Assembly (NCBI RefSeq): GCF_004379255.2 | Contig: NC_056035.1 | Coordinates: 41,296,773-41,360,772 of the forward strand | Source: Salvia splendens | Taxonomy: Eukaryota; Streptophyta; Magnoliopsida; Lamiales; Lamiaceae | DNA: 64,000 bases | Direction of reading: 5' to 3' | Notes under the pieces: model-generated | Told to the model about the DNA's origin: nothing | The model's database searches: none | What the model saw: the letters and a program-made list of their open reading frames with translations, nothing else | Part shown: positions 19,620 to 32,225 of the stretch, piece by piece | Numbering within the stretch: position 1 is the stretch's first letter | Layout of the letters: each line of letters starts with the position of its first letter | Made by a program: the position numbers and the translations under genes

Positions 19620-20895
19620 TGGTGTGGATAATACTGGTTTGTAAAACAAATCAATTTCGCACGCAAGTTCAATTTAATTACCCAAATATTATCACTAACT
19701 GCAAGAATACAGCTTCGTGTGTAGTATTTTAGGTGTCGATCCACAGGGAAGGGAATGATTATTAAAACTCAACGCTAAACAAAGCATAAAAAGGTTCGAT
19801 TTTTGGTTTTGATGATTAATGACACTAAGTTAACAAACTAACTACGCAAGGATTTTAAACACGAGAAGAACAGGTCACTCCAAGTTGCTCCTTAGACTCG
19901 AATCATTCTACACATTTATCACACACAAATTTGGGATTAACTTATCAACCTAATCGCTTGCACTGAACATGTTTGCGACGTATAATTCACAGTCAGCTGA
20001 ACACTTGTTCCATGAATTAATTTTCGAAGGCATTCAACTCCTGCGGAAGCGCGGGAATCTAACATCATCTACTATACGAGCTTACCTAATCCACTATCAA
20101 ATTATCCTCTGAACAATTTTAATTTGATAGCATAACAATTGATTAATCCATCCATGTCCATGTTAAAGAGACAATAAACAAGGATTAGATATCTATCACA
20201 AAAGATGCCTCTAGAGTAATAGAATTACGCATTAAACACAATCAATGATATCAAACATGAGTTCAAAAGTGTAGAAGCATTCTAACGAGTCTAATTCACA
20301 ACTTGGAGCAACAAATGAGCCTAGCCTTGATACATGATAAATTCACTGATTAAAACCGTAGAAGGCATGCTCTTTCGGAGTAGAATTGGATGGTGGAGTC
20401 GAATCGTCGGAGTGTCGGGTAGATTTTCCTCCTTCTCTTCTCTTCTTCCTTCTTCTCCGTTCTGTCTTTTTTTCTCTGTAAAATTCGTCCCCTTTCTCCT
20501 CTTCTTTCCTCTAACTTATCCCCTCCTTTTCTGAAATAACTGCCATTTAGAAGTTACCCGGCAAATACGCCCGACCGGGCGAATTTAACGAAAGAAACGC
20601 CCGACCGGGCGAAAGGCTTCTAGGGGTATCGCGGTGAAACGCCCGACCGGGCGTTTTGTGTCGTCACTAATCGCCCGACCGGGCGAACTTTCTGGAATCC
20701 GTATGCGTAACGCCCGACCGGGCGTTTTGAAGCTCAGAATCGCCCGACCGGGCGTTCTCATGCTTTGCCCATTTCACCTGCGAACTTCCAGCTTTCACTC
20801 TCCTAAACTTCCCTACAAATACACTTTGATGAGTGACAAGTACATGGAAAGTGTGTAGTTTAGGGGGAAAAATATAAGAAATATGCTTCGCATCA
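19620..20895 (-). repeat. 3' LTR of the Athila-type element
   Basis: 1,276 bp. On the plus strand it begins TGGTGTGGATAATACTGG and ends TTCGCATCA. It contains the six-copy GC-rich motif array. Confidence 0.95.
20568..20754. repeat. Six-copy hairpin motif CGCCCGACCGGGCG in the 3' LTR
   Basis: Exact copies start at 20568, 20598, 20640, 20672, 20711 and 20741. Each is a perfect 6-bp inverted repeat around two bases. The copies are separated by 16-28 bases of unrelated AT-richer sequence, so this is dispersed motif repetition rather than a simple tandem array. Confidence 0.95.
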
Positions 20896-20908
20896 AATAC
20901 CCCCAAAC
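20896..20908 (-). other. Polypurine tract of the Athila-type element
   Basis: On the minus strand this reads GTTTGGGGGTATT, directly before the 3' LTR. Confidence 0.75.
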
Positions 20909-22552
20909 TTAAGCTCTTGCTCGCCCCGAGCAAGATACATTTTCAGCACCAAGACTCAACCAAATCTAACCCGCAAAGATTTTCATCACAAAGAATCATA
21001 TAGGGACGTGAGTGACAAAATTTAAACCCCCAACATTTCCAACCGAGATTTCCCACTCTCAAGAACAAGCACTCATCCCCCTAGAACTTCAAGTCAAGGT
21101 ACACTTCAAAGTAAGTCCAAGCATATGATCAAACAACTCAAACCGTCATCATCAACTCATCAAACATTACTAATCACATAGACTCACGGATTTCAAATCG
21201 AACTTTTTCAACTCTACCAAGCTATTGACACAACATCCACAAGCATCAACGATAAGGTCCAAGGTCTTCGTTCAAGGTTGTAATGGGGCTAGGGACGAGG
21301 TAGGATAGTATGGATGGTGAGCTCAAAGGCTACACATTTGAGTGCCAAAATCTTCCCTCCTACAACATCCTTCCAAAGATCGAACAACACAAAATTACAA
21401 CCAAACCCACACTCCCCCAAACTTGAGATCTATTCCAGACGAGATTACACAAACAAACATAGAAGCTCTATCTTTATTTCATCAACTTATTTTTTTTTTT
21501 TTTTTTTTTTTTGTAAAGACCTCGACTTTTGTGAATTTGGAGGTCGTCTTTTTCTTTTTCTTGTTTTTTTTTCTCTTAGAACTTCATTCTTTTCACCTTC
21601 TATCAAGTCTAGAAATGTCTACACTTTTGCAATACACCACCCAACACTCAACATTCAACCACCAAGCTCAAACTAGTATTTAGCACCCAAATAGTAGCAA
21701 GGTCTTTCGATGAGGCTAAAATTAGGCTTATTTCAGTGGCTAAGTGTTTGGCTAAGTGTTTACACAAAGAATAAGAAATTAAGCTCAAGGTGGCTTCTAG
21801 GGGATCATTTGATGGACTAGGCATGTGATCATTTGGCCATGGAGTTCATCCTAGTGCCTTGTCCTCCCATATCGTTAACACAAACGAACGCAAGCACTTC
21901 ACTCGATAAAGCAAATCAATCCAAAATAATTTCCACAAGTCATGCGATTTTCATACTCTCCTCAACTTAAGAAATCGGATGTAATCACAACATGCTCTTT
22001 CAAATAGATTCATGCACCTATTCCATTCATCCTAGGCTTCAAAGTTCAAGTAAAATCAAATAAGATTTCCCAACCAGAAAGCCGAAGATCTAACATGCAT
22101 CCGTCAACTACATAGATTCACAACATTTTTATTTCAAATCATTTCAAACACCCACAAACATGCACCAAACCATACAAACCCCCCCAAACTTGAATGCATC
22201 ATTGTCCTCAATGCATGCAAAGACAACATAAAAAGTAAAGGGAAAGAAGACTCCCCCAAACTTGGCATGAAATACATAGTGCAGTCGGGTGGGCGGGTGG
22301 GTGTGAAAATCCTCAGCGGGATTGCTTCCTCCTAAGCTCCAACATACATCACATCTCCATGTTGCTCCTACAAAAAGAAACAAAACCTACAAAAAGAAAC
22401 ACTCAATTCAAAATAAATGTTGGAGGAAAGAATTGAGCAAACAAAACCTCCAACATATGAAACCAAAAGATAAAAGAAAGATAAAAACTTGGGTTGCCTC
22501 CCAATCAGCGCCTTTGTTTACAGTCGTTGGCTCGACCTTCTTCATCTTTGGT
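20909..22552 (-). other. Non-coding 3' region of the Athila-type element
   Basis: About 1.6 kb between pol and the 3' LTR, where many Athila elements have an env-like ORF. Here there is none: frames are short and include a T run (21487-21512). The polypurine-like word CCCCCAAACTT recurs at about 20900, 21413, 22183 and 22253. Confidence 0.65.
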
Positions 22553-25500
22553 CTACACTTTCGGATTCTCTAGTGTGACCACCTCTTCTGTCTCCGTGCC
22601 ACTTTCAACTCCAACATAGGCCTTCAAGCGTTGGCCATTCACCTTCCAAATGCTACCATTCTTCTGATCCCGAACATCCACAGCACCATAGGGGTATACC
22701 TTGTGCACCACATAGGGACCCCACCATCTTGACTTGAGCTTGCCCGGAAACAGTCTAAGCCGAGAGTTGTACAAAAGGACCAGTTGTCCCTCATGGAATT
22801 GACGAGGCTTAATGGCTGCATCATGTACCCTCTTAGCACGCTCTTTGTAGAGATCAACGCTCTCATATGCATGAAGCCTAAACTCATCCATCTCATTCAT
22901 ATCGCACATCCTCTTCTCGGCTGCAGCATCATAATCCAAATTAAGCTTTTGCAAAGCCCAAAAAGCTTTATGCTCAAGCTCTACCGGCAAATGGCAAGCC
23001 TTCCCAAATACCAATTTGTATGGTGAAGTTCCAATCGGGGTCTTATACGCCGTTCGATAGGCCCACAAAGCATCATCTAGCTTTTGAGCCCAATCCTTCC
23101 GAGACGGCCTTACAACTTTCTCAAGCACCCGCTTAATCTCACGATTGGAGACTTCAACTTGACCACTTGTTTGGGGATGATAAGGGGTAGCAACCTTGTG
23201 TTGGACACCATACTTTCCTAGGAGGTTTTCAAACAATTTGTTGCAAAAATGAGTTCCTCCATCACTGATAATGGCTCGTGGTGTCCCAAAGCGGTTAAAG
23301 ATGTGATTCTTGATAAATTTCAACACCACTTTGGCATCATTGGTTGCCGAGGCCACTGCCTCTACCCACTTAGATACGTAGTCGACAGCAACGAGAATGT
23401 ATTGCTGCCCATTAGACTTGGGAAACGGTCCCATGAAGTCTATTCCCCAAACATCGAAAAGTTCTACCTCGTGAATATTATTCATCGGCATTTCATTCCT
23501 CCACGAGATATTGCCGGCTCTTTGGCAACTGTCACATCGTTCTACATAGGCTTTTGCATCCTTGAAGATCGATGGCCAAAAGAATCCGGACTGAAGCACT
23601 TTAAAAGCAGTTCGTCGTGCTCCAAAGTGGCCGCCATACAACGAATCATGGCATGCAGACAAAATTTGAAGGTGCTCATGCTCTCCAACGCACCTTCGAA
23701 TCACTCCATCACTACAAATCCGGAAGAGAAACGGATCTTCCCAAACATATGTGCGGGTGTCACTCAAAAACTTCTTCTTTTGGTTAGATGACAACCCTTC
23801 TGGTATAATGCCCGTGACAAGGTAGTTTGCCAAATTGGCAAACCACGGCACATATGTTTCCCGAGCCTCCACTTGCAACACTTGCTCGTCGGGAAATTTC
23901 TCATTTATCCTTTTCTTTCTTTCATCTTCCGTCTCTTCCAATCCCTCTAATCTAGACAGATGATCGGCTACCAAATTCTCGGTCCCCTTTTTGTCTTTGA
24001 TTTCCACATCAAACTCTTGTAGTAAAAGGATCCACCTCACCAACCGAGGCTTTGCATCTTTCTTGTTCATCAAGTACTTGATAGCCGAATGATCCGTAAA
24101 CACTACCACCTTCGTGCCAAGTAAGTAAGCACGAAACTTCTCAAAAGCATACACTACTGCTAGCATTTCCTTCTCTGTCGTGGTGTAATTCAGTTGAGCT
24201 TCGTTGAGTACTTTGCTAGCATAGTAGACAGCGTGTAGAACCTTGTCTCTCCTTTGGCCTAGAACGGCCCCCACAGCATAGTCCGAAGCATCACACATCA
24301 GCTCAAACGGCTTTGACCAGTCGGGTGTGATAATAATAGGAGCTTCGACTAGCTTTTTCTTCAGCAATTCAAATGCCTCAAGGCATTTCCCATCAAAGAC
24401 GAACTTGGCATCCTTTTCAAGCAAGTTGCAAAGTGGCTTTGCAATCTTTGAAAAATCCTTTATAAAACGTCGGTAGAATCCCGCATGTCCAAGGAAACTA
24501 CGGATGCCCTTCACATTCGTTGGGGGAGGTAACTTTGAGATCACATCAATCTTCGCCTTATCCATCTCCAACCCCAACTCTGACACCTTGTGTCCCAACA
24601 CTATGCCTTCCTTGACCATGAACTGACACTTTTCCCAATTGAGCACGAGATTTGATTCTTCACATCTTTGTAGGACCCGTCTCAAGTTTTCTAAGCAAAA
24701 GTCAAATGAGGATCCAAAGACGGAGAAATCATCCATGAAGATCTCCATGATGTCTTCATTCATATCAGAAAAAATTGCCATCATGCAACGTTGGAATGTA
24801 GCCGGTGCATTACACAAACCAAAAGGCATCCGACGGAAGGCATAAGTTCCAATAGGACATGTGAATGTCGTCTTTTCTTGATCTTCCGGGGCAATTGCAA
24901 TCTGATTGTACCCCGAATATCCATCTAGAAAGCAATAATGGGAATAACCCGCAATCCTATCGAGCAACTGATCCAGAAATGGCAACGGGAAGTGATCTTT
25001 TCTCGTCGCCGTATTCAACTTTCTATAATCCATGCAAACTCTCCATGAGTTCACCAATCGAGTTGCCAAAACCTCATTCTTCTCATTGACGGTCACGGTT
25101 ATTCCCCCTTTCTTTGGTACACATTGTACCGGGCTAACCCACTCACTATCGGAAATGGGATAGATCATCCCATATTTCAGCAATTTCTTCACTTCTTTTT
25201 CAACCACTTCCTGCATAAGTGGGTTCAACCTCCTTTGTCTCTCTCTTACCGGCTTAGCTCCATCTTCCATCAAGATTTTATGCATGCATATTGCGGGGCT
25301 AATTCCTTTGATGTCGGCAATGGACCAACCTAGAGCTTTCTTGTGTGACTTCAGTAGCTCTATCAACTTCAATTCCTCTTCATCATTCAACATCGCCGAT
25401 ATCACAACCGGTAAAGATTCATCCTCACCAAGGAATGCGTATTTCAGATTTGTCGGGAGTGGCTTCAATTCTAGCTTTGGTGGTACTTCAATTGAGGGCT

Positions 25501-28189
25501 GCACATCCGCCACGAAAGTATCCACCACACATTCATTCTCTAGACTTGGTTGATCAATTTGAGCATCCTCACTTTCATCAAAATCAAAATCAACTTTAAT
25601 TGTCGAACCAAAGTCTCTTTCCAAGCTCCCCTTATCATAAACGCTTCCTTCTATACTTGCCGAGCAACGCATCTTGTCAAAGATACACTTGTCGAGGACA
25701 TCAACTCTAAAGCACGCTTTTGCATCACTAGGATGCTTCATCGCTTTCTCCACATTAATGGTCACTTGCTCACCATTAATTCTAAACGTGACCGAGTTGT
25801 CCTTTGCTCCTAGCAACACGTCCCCTGTGGCAAGAAACGGTCTGCCAAACAGAATTGGCACCTCTTTGTCCTCCGGCATATCCAATACTATGAAATCAAC
25901 GGGGATGACGAACTTGTCTACCTTGACTAAGACATCCTCTACTATTCCAGTGGGCTTCACAATGGAATGATCAGCCAGTTGTAGAGCAATGTCGATGGGC
26001 TCCATTCTGTTCTCCAGTCCAATGGCACGTGCTGTTTTCAATGCCATCAGTGAGATCCCCGATCCTTGATCCAATAGACATTTGGTGAAAATTGTGTTGC
26101 CTATCTCACAAGGAATCACACAACTTCCCGGATCCCTCTTCTTCATGGGCATCATTCCCGAAATCAATTGTGAGCAATTCATGCTCAATGCCACTATTCC
26201 CTCGTCTTGAAGTTTCTCCTTGTTTGCCATCATGTCCTTAAAGAACTTGGAGAACTTGGGGAAATTAGTGAAGAGGTCCACCAACGATACATCCACATTC
26301 ACTTTTCGAATCACGTTCATCATCCACTCGAAGCTTTTCTCCTTTGGAGCTCTCTTCTTCCTCTTCGGTGGATATGGTGGAGGAGGAATGTGATCAGGGA
26401 AGTTGAACTTGCTTTTCGGGTCTAATGCCGGACTTGTCATCAACTGTCCATTTGATCCCATCTCTACTTTCTGCTTTCCCTTCTTTTCTGCCAAAAACTT
26501 CTCACTTAACTCGGCTTCTACACCATTTTCCTTGCTGCCGGATGCAGCCTGTTCTTGACCATGTTGGGCACCCTGCACCAACGCGGGACTTCCCTTACAT
26601 GCCTCGTCCGCCCCTGCGTGCGAGGAATGCAAGCCTAACATCTCATCCGCCCCTGCGTGTGAGATGCCGGAAGTACCTTGGCCGTCCATTGATGGTGTCG
26701 AATCCAACTCACGACCACTTCTCAAGACCACTGCATTACACTGTTCATTGCCTCTCGGATTAGGTACGGTATTGCTCGGGATGGTGTTAGGAATCCTCGT
26801 GTGTGATGCCGTGGCAAGCTGCCCTATCTGCGTCTCAAGATTCCTCATTGTCGCATCCATCTGCCCAAACTTTTCCACCGTCCTTTCCTTGAAATTTTCG
26901 TTCTCCTTTTGACTCTTAGTCATGAAAGAGAGAATCTGCCCCAACTGATCCTCGACGGTTGGCTTCTTCTCATAACCCGGCGGTTGAGTGTTGTTCCTCC
27001 ATTGATTTCCCGAGTTGTTGCTAGGACCAGCCTGATTCCATCCCGTTTGTTGAGGTCTCCAATTTTGCTGATTGTTGTATTGGTTGCCTTGATTGAACCC
27101 TTGGCGATTGTTGCCAATATAGTTCACATCTTCCACAGGTGGTCCTTGAAGACTTGGGCACTGATCAGTATGATGCCCGCCTTGGCACAACCCACATCTC
27201 ATCACCGTCACAGCTTGGGGTTGAGGAGTCAGTTGAAGAGATTTAACTGCCTTTGTCATCGACGACATTTGAGTGCTAATGTCCGCCAGTTGAGCCTCAA
27301 TTGCGGTCACTCTTTCCGCATCCTTGGTAGCACCAAATGTATCTCCCGCTCTATCAGCCCCTCGCCTTGGATTGTGCCAATTCCGTTGATTGTTGGCCAG
27401 CCTTTGAAACAAAGCCCTCACCTCATCGTGAGTTAGATCATCTAGGTTCCCATTCGAACCTGCAGTCACCAATCCCGTGCCTTCACTGTTGAGTCCCTTG
27501 TAGAATTTCAAAAGGTCATGCCCCGGAGCTAGTCCGTGACTTGGGCATTTCCTTATCAATTCCGTGAATCTCTTCCATGCTTCCGCGAAGGACTCGTCAT
27601 ACTTTTGTCGGAAAGAGGTGATCTCCTCTCTCAACTTCTCAATCTTCATAGGAGAATTGTATTCCAAGAGGAACAACGTCTTCAACTCTTGGAACGTTGC
27701 TATGTTGTAGCCCGGGATAGAGTCATACCAAGCTCTTGCTTTCTCCCTCAGAGAGAATGGGAATAAGACCCTCTTGATTAGATTGTGTTCCACATTCGGG
27801 GGTCTGTGAGAGTTCGTCAACTCGTAGAAGGCATTGAGGTGGCTCACCGGGTCCTCATCATCCCGTCCATGGAAAAGATTCCCCCCATTCACCAAACTAA
27901 TATAGTGAGGTGGAATGTTGATGTTGTTGTTCGCATAAGCAAACTCTCCGGGGTACTCAATTCCCGATCTCAGTGTATCGCCAAACCTCACAACAGGTGG
28001 TGGTATCTCATTGTTATCTGCCATCTCACTTTCTGATTCTGAATCTCTTTCTGTACTCGGCTCGCTGAACAAGTTGCCTCTGATTGGACTCGGATAGTCC
28101 GGGAAGATTTCAGTAGGCGATCCTCTAACTCTTCTTCTTTGATAACAGAGCAACCCAAACGGTGGTGTACCCTGTGATCGCGTGTGCAT
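22553..28189 (-). CDS. gag-pol: Athila-type Gag-Pol polyprotein
   Basis: A single uninterrupted frame of 1,878 residues. The gag domain is at about 105-250 ([23 protein letters not shown]). A CCHC zinc knuckle [13 protein letters not shown] lies near 335. The protease region is near 705, where the usual D-[S/T/L]-G active-site triplet reads DQG (LLDQGSGIS). Reverse transcriptase is at about 980-1190, with FMDDFSVFG near 1150. RNase H follows at about 1290-1400 ([24 protein letters not shown]). Integrase spans about 1470-1760, with an HHCC finger ([22 protein letters not shown]), DDE core residues in WGIDFMGPF and ISDGGTHF, and Glu in [10 protein letters not shown]. Gag and Pol share one frame with no stop, so the ratio must be set by processing or another route. 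Confidence 0.93.
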   Translation of the reverse strand: MHTRSQGTPPFGLLCYQRRRVRGSPTEIFPDYPSPIRGNLFSEPSTERDSESESEMADNNEIPPPVVRFGDTLRSGIEYPGEFAYANNNINIPPHYISLVNGGNLFHGRDDEDPVSHLNAFYELTNSHRPPNVEHNLIKRVLFPFSLREKARAWYDSIPGYNIATFQELKTLFLLEYNSPMKIEKLREEITSFRQKYDESFAEAWKRFTELIRKCPSHGLAPGHDLLKFYKGLNSEGTGLVTAGSNGNLDDLTHDEVRALFQRLANNQRNWHNPRRGADRAGDTFGATKDAERVTAIEAQLADISTQMSSMTKAVKSLQLTPQPQAVTVMRCGLCQGGHHTDQCPSLQGPPVEDVNYIGNNRQGFNQGNQYNNQQNWRPQQTGWNQAGPSNNSGNQWRNNTQPPGYEKKPTVEDQLGQILSFMTKSQKENENFKERTVEKFGQMDATMRNLETQIGQLATASHTRIPNTIPSNTVPNPRGNEQCNAVVLRSGRELDSTPSMDGQGTSGISHAGADEMLGLHSSHAGADEACKGSPALVQGAQHGQEQAASGSKENGVEAELSEKFLAEKKGKQKVEMGSNGQLMTSPALDPKSKFNFPDHIPPPPYPPKRKKRAPKEKSFEWMMNVIRKVNVDVSLVDLFTNFPKFSKFFKDMMANKEKLQDEGIVALSMNCSQLISGMMPMKKRDPGSCVIPCEIGNTIFTKCLLDQGSGISLMALKTARAIGLENRMEPIDIALQLADHSIVKPTGIVEDVLVKVDKFVIPVDFIVLDMPEDKEVPILFGRPFLATGDVLLGAKDNSVTFRINGEQVTINVEKAMKHPSDAKACFRVDVLDKCIFDKMRCSASIEGSVYDKGSLERDFGSTIKVDFDFDESEDAQIDQPSLENECVVDTFVADVQPSIEVPPKLELKPLPTNLKYAFLGEDESLPVVISAMLNDEEELKLIELLKSHKKALGWSIADIKGISPAICMHKILMEDGAKPVRERQRRLNPLMQEVVEKEVKKLLKYGMIYPISDSEWVSPVQCVPKKGGITVTVNEKNEVLATRLVNSWRVCMDYRKLNTATRKDHFPLPFLDQLLDRIAGYSHYCFLDGYSGYNQIAIAPEDQEKTTFTCPIGTYAFRRMPFGLCNAPATFQRCMMAIFSDMNEDIMEIFMDDFSVFGSSFDFCLENLRRVLQRCEESNLVLNWEKCQFMVKEGIVLGHKVSELGLEMDKAKIDVISKLPPPTNVKGIRSFLGHAGFYRRFIKDFSKIAKPLCNLLEKDAKFVFDGKCLEAFELLKKKLVEAPIIITPDWSKPFELMCDASDYAVGAVLGQRRDKVLHAVYYASKVLNEAQLNYTTTEKEMLAVVYAFEKFRAYLLGTKVVVFTDHSAIKYLMNKKDAKPRLVRWILLLQEFDVEIKDKKGTENLVADHLSRLEGLEETEDERKKRINEKFPDEQVLQVEARETYVPWFANLANYLVTGIIPEGLSSNQKKKFLSDTRTYVWEDPFLFRICSDGVIRRCVGEHEHLQILSACHDSLYGGHFGARRTAFKVLQSGFFWPSIFKDAKAYVERCDSCQRAGNISWRNEMPMNNIHEVELFDVWGIDFMGPFPKSNGQQYILVAVDYVSKWVEAVASATNDAKVVLKFIKNHIFNRFGTPRAIISDGGTHFCNKLFENLLGKYGVQHKVATPYHPQTSGQVEVSNREIKRVLEKVVRPSRKDWAQKLDDALWAYRTAYKTPIGTSPYKLVFGKACHLPVELEHKAFWALQKLNLDYDAAAEKRMCDMNEMDEFRLHAYESVDLYKERAKRVHDAAIKPRQFHEGQLVLLYNSRLRLFPGKLKSRWWGPYVVHKVYPYGAVDVRDQKNGSIWKVNGQRLKAYVGVESGTETEEVVTLENPKV

Positions 28190-28525
28190 TCACTTTTTTA
28201 TTTTTATTTTTTTAATACCTACACAACAGAAAATACACCAAGCACAAGCATAAAATATTTCCTAATTACCGAAAGCGAGACCTCTCGACAACTTCGGGGT
28301 AAGTCCTATAAAACGTGTGTGCTAGTGTGCAAACAAAACTACCTAAAACTAAACTAAGAGTTAGGTAAAAATTACCTAAAATAATACACTCCTTCGTCTT
28401 CAAGTCCGGACGTGGTAGATGGCTATCACACCGTAGAACACGAACAATGTACCTATAAAACTCAAAAAGAAAAATCAAACAAAATAAAAACAAACAAAAA
28501 CTATAAGCTAAATAATCGATTGCCT
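28190..28525 (-). other. Leader of the Athila-type element
   Basis: Untranslated leader between the primer-binding site and the gag ATG. A 135-codon minus frame spans this and part of the LTR but has no recognisable domain. Confidence 0.6.
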
Positions 28526-28543
28526 TCCCCGGCAACGGCGCCA
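28526..28543 (-). other. tRNA-Asp primer-binding site of the Athila-type element
   Basis: On the minus strand it reads TGGCGCCGTTGCCGGGGA, an 18-base match to the complement of the plant tRNA-Asp 3' end, five bases from the 5' LTR. Confidence 0.92.
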
Positions 28544-28548
28544 AAACT

Positions 28549-29823
28549 TGGTGTGGATAATACTGGTTTGTAAAACAAATCAATTTCGCACGCAAGTTCA
28601 ATTTAATTACCCAAATATTATCACTAACTGCAAGAATACAGCTTCGTGTGTAGTATTTTAGGTGTCGATCCACAGGGAAGGGAATGATTATTAAAACTCA
28701 ACGCTAAACAAAGCATAAAAAGGTTCGATTTTTGGTTTTGATGATTAATGACACTAAGTTAACAAACTAACTACGCAAGGATTTTAAACACGAGAAGAAC
28801 AGGTCACTCCAAGTTGCTCCTTAGACTCGAATCATTCTACACATTTATCACACACAAATTTGGGATTAACTTATCAACCTAATCGCTTGCACTGAACATG
28901 TTTGCGACGTATAATTCACAGTCAGCTGAACACTTGTTCCATGAATTAATTTTCGAAGGCATTCAACTCCTGCGGAAGCGCGGGAATCTAACATCATCTA
29001 CTATACGAGCTTACCTAATCCACTATCAAATTATCCTCTGAACAATTTTAATTTGATAGCATAACAATTGATTAATCCATCCATGTCCATGTTAAAGAGA
29101 CAATAAACAAGGATTAGATATCTATCACAAAAGATGCCTCTAGAGTAATAGAATTACGCATTAAACACAATCAATGATATCAAACATGAGTTCAAAAGTG
29201 TAGAAGCATTCTAACGAGTCTAATTCACAACTTGGAGCAACAAATGAGCCTAGCCTTGATACATGATAAATTCACTGATTAAAACCGTAGAAGGCATGCT
29301 CTTTCGGAGTAGAATTGGATGGTGGAGTCGAATCGTCGGAGTGTCGGGTAGATTTTCCTCCTTCTCTTCTCTTCTTCCTTCTTCTCCGTTCTGTCTTTTT
29401 TCTCTGTAAAATTCGTCCCCTTTCTCCTCTTCTTTCCTCTAACTTATCCCCTCCTTTTCTGAAATAACTGCCATTTAGAAGTTACCCGGCAAATACGCCC
29501 GACCGGGCGAATTTAACGAAAGAAACGCCCGACCGGGCGAAAGGCTTCTAGGGGTATCGCGGTGAAACGCCCGACCGGGCGTTTTGTGTCGTCACTAATC
29601 GCCCGACCGGGCGAACTTTCTGGAATCCTTATGCGTAACGCCCGACCGGGCGTTTTGAAGCTCAGAATCGCCCGACCGGGCGTTCTCATGCTTTGCCCAT
29701 TTCACCTGCGAACTTCCAGCTTTCACTCTCCTAAACTTCCCTACAAATACACTTTGATGAGTGACAAGTACATGGAAAGTGTGTAGTTTAGGGGGAAAAA
29801 TATAAGAAATATGCTTCGCATCA
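28549..29823 (-). repeat. 5' LTR of the Athila-type element
   Basis: 1,275 bp, nearly identical to the 3' LTR. The six CGCCCGACCGGGCG copies recur at 29496-29682. Confidence 0.95.
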
Positions 29824-29828
29824 TTCGC

Positions 29829-31489
29829 CCTACGAATATTACCTTCACTATAGTGCCCCATTTCCATCCTCTCATCCAATTCCAAATACTAATTAGATAA
29901 CCCATAAATCTTTCATTCTCCAACTCCCACTTGGGCTCGAAACATCTTTGCTTCTAATCTCCCAAATTGACCATCAGACAAACACACACAAAATGTTTAA
30001 TTATTGTTATTTTTTGAGGCGTTATGATTGATGTTGGAAAATGTTTGATGCACCATGTGTACGTATGTACAAATTTACTCCAATCAACTTTGTTTTGTCA
30101 TTTTCGTTATAGAGATTTTAGGGTTTTATTGGACCATTAGTTGTAGGCCAGTTTTCTGCAATTTTAATGTGTGGACTATTATGTTTGGAAAGATTTGGAT
30201 ATGAGCATCTAATTATTCACATTCTTGAAAAATAAGTGCCAACTCTTCAATCTTCACATCCACTCATAGTAACACAATTGTAATTATACATGTTAATTTA
30301 TTTATATGGTGAGAGACAATGATTCATATAAATAACTTAAAACTAGTGTATAAAAAAGAGGGAAAAAAAATACATCTTCGTAACAAGATGTCAAATACTC
30401 ATCTTAATTTCCGTCCTCGTTAAATTCGGTCTTTGGAGTTACCGCATTGAATCTCAACCCTTCGAGATGTATAGAGCTCACTTCCATTCTTAATTTACTG
30501 TCCATTACCAATTACATGGTCAGCGATGACTTTCTTTGTTATGTCGGATCTCATGAGTTATGATTTCTGGATTCACTATTGATATGATATTGCACTTTTT
30601 TTTTAGTACTATGGAAATATGTCATAATTATTGATTCAAGGATATATAAGCCTTAATTATATCTAGACGTGCCTGATGGAACCATAAGTTTCATATTCAA
30701 TATAAAATCTAGTGTAATAATATTATAAGATATTTGATATCGATATAGTCCAAATGCACTCCATGGAAAATGTGAGCTAATAATAGCAGTTTGAAAAAAT
30801 GGCAGAGAAACACTCAAATTCAAGTTTTACTAGCACAACAATGTAGTATGGGAATATGGTGTATTTAATTTGATTTAGTCAACAAGAAAATGAGAATTTT
30901 TTTTGCATGCATCATAAAATTCTACTTTAATTTTGAGTATGTTGCAGAAATGGAACCCTCCAAAATTGAGTTTAATTAATTACTCACCGACGCATTTCAC
31001 ATGCAAATTGTAATTAAAGTTTGCTATTATTGGTCCACCAGCTTCAGCTGCACATGCTAATTAATATTAATATTATATGATTAAGGTTGTTATATTTTTA
31101 TATGACAGAAGTCACATAATATTAAATGCATGAATCAACATTGACTTATTTTAGAACAAGTTTATTGCTTATCAAAACTTGAATAAAATTGATATGACAG
31201 ATTTTCACATATGTACGCAAATAGTAATAACATTTGGTTCTTACAAAAAATGGAAAATCATTTCTAACCTTTTAATAGCAAAGATTTACGATAATGCATT
31301 TTTTACTGATTGAATATTTGAATATAATATCTTAATTTAAATTTCATGAGAGGTGAATATTTCAATTTTTTAATGCAATTAACCGCACTACAAATGCAAT
31401 ATTTTATGGACTAAAGGTCATTTTTTTCTAAACATATGATGATTTTACGATTTCGGTGCATAATATTATCTTTTGAATCATTCCGTCCT
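29829..31489. other. AT-rich intergenic DNA
   Basis: No gene or recognised element in about 1.7 kb. Frames are short and the composition is uniform. Confidence 0.5.
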
Positions 31490-31720
31490 TTACAATTGAA
31501 AAGGAGCCGGATTTAGTCTTTTTAGGAATTGTCTGTCCCAAGATAGTTGAGTCGTATTTCTTTTTTATTGTCCCAAAGTAGTTGAGTCATTTACTTTTTT
31601 TGCAAAAACTTTATCTTCTCTCATTACTTTATTATCTCTTCCTCTCTTATTTTATTCTCTCTCTTACTTTACTCTCTCCACTTTAACCTTTAACACATAA
31701 ATTTACTAAATCTTGTACCC
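31490..31720. mobile_element. Partial Stowaway-like MITE or decayed repeat
   Basis: Contains GTCCCAAGATAGTTGAGTC and GTCCCAAAGTAGTTGAGTC, followed by TCTCTCTTACTTTACTCTC tracts. These words are common in plant Stowaway-like MITEs. The opposite terminus is not evident. Confidence 0.4.
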
Positions 31721-32225
31721 AAAAAAAATGCATCTAACTGTCATCTTATAAAAATACAATATTTATTTTATTTTTCATTTCCATACACATGCTCAATTGC
31801 ACACCTTTGAATACATTCTTGCTTATTGTAAATCCATATTATCGTTACAGAAGTAGAAAATAATGTAAGAATGTCATTATAATAGATAGGTACGTCAATC
31901 GGACCAACACAATAAGTCTCGGACCATCCTCGATTATTTCCAATTCGGGCCAACTGGGCTGAACTTTTTTTGGGCTAAAAAATTCCGGCCACAATCGTCC
32001 TTTTTTTGTTCGATTTATTCAGGTCAACTCGTTTAACATCCCTGTAGTTACTTTCAGAAAAAAAAACATCCCTGTAACAATACTTACACATGTAGAAAAA
32101 ATATAATACTATTAGAGGTGGTATGTAATAATGTATTCAACATGATTCAGTTGCACAAGTCTAATTGAAAGATTCAATCACTTTTTGAGACAAATTTGTA
32201 CGAGGAAAATCCCATGAAATCTTGT
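31721..32225. other. 3' flank of the SMP/C2 gene
   Basis: AT-rich, non-coding. It probably includes the 3' untranslated region of the minus-strand gene ending at 32226. Confidence 0.45.

Larger units (their letters stand above)
19620..29823 (-). mobile_element. Full-length Athila-lineage Ty3/Gypsy LTR retrotransposon
   Basis: 10,204-bp element transcribed on the minus strand. LTRs at 28549-29823 (5') and 19620-20895 (3') end TG...CA, and a perfect 5-bp duplication TTCGC flanks the element (19615-19619 and 29824-29828). The primer-binding site matches tRNA-Asp, and RT carries FMDDFSVFG, both typical of Athila. The two LTRs differ at only two places that I can see: one T in a run near 20470, and G versus T at about 20700 versus 29629. 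The insertion is therefore recent. No env-like ORF is present between pol and the 3' LTR. Confidence 0.95.

Noticed and set aside
20568..20754. CRISPR-like array of identical short repeats with spacers
   Set aside because: Repeats are only 14 bases, the spacers are irregular, and the array is inside a retrotransposon LTR in a plant genome.
26207..27766. Long plus-strand frames of up to 175 codons
   Set aside because: Opposite-strand shadows of the Athila gag-pol frame.
28266..28673. 135-codon minus-strand frame upstream of the Athila gag
   Set aside because: Spans the LTR, primer-binding site and leader; no domain and unlikely to be translated.
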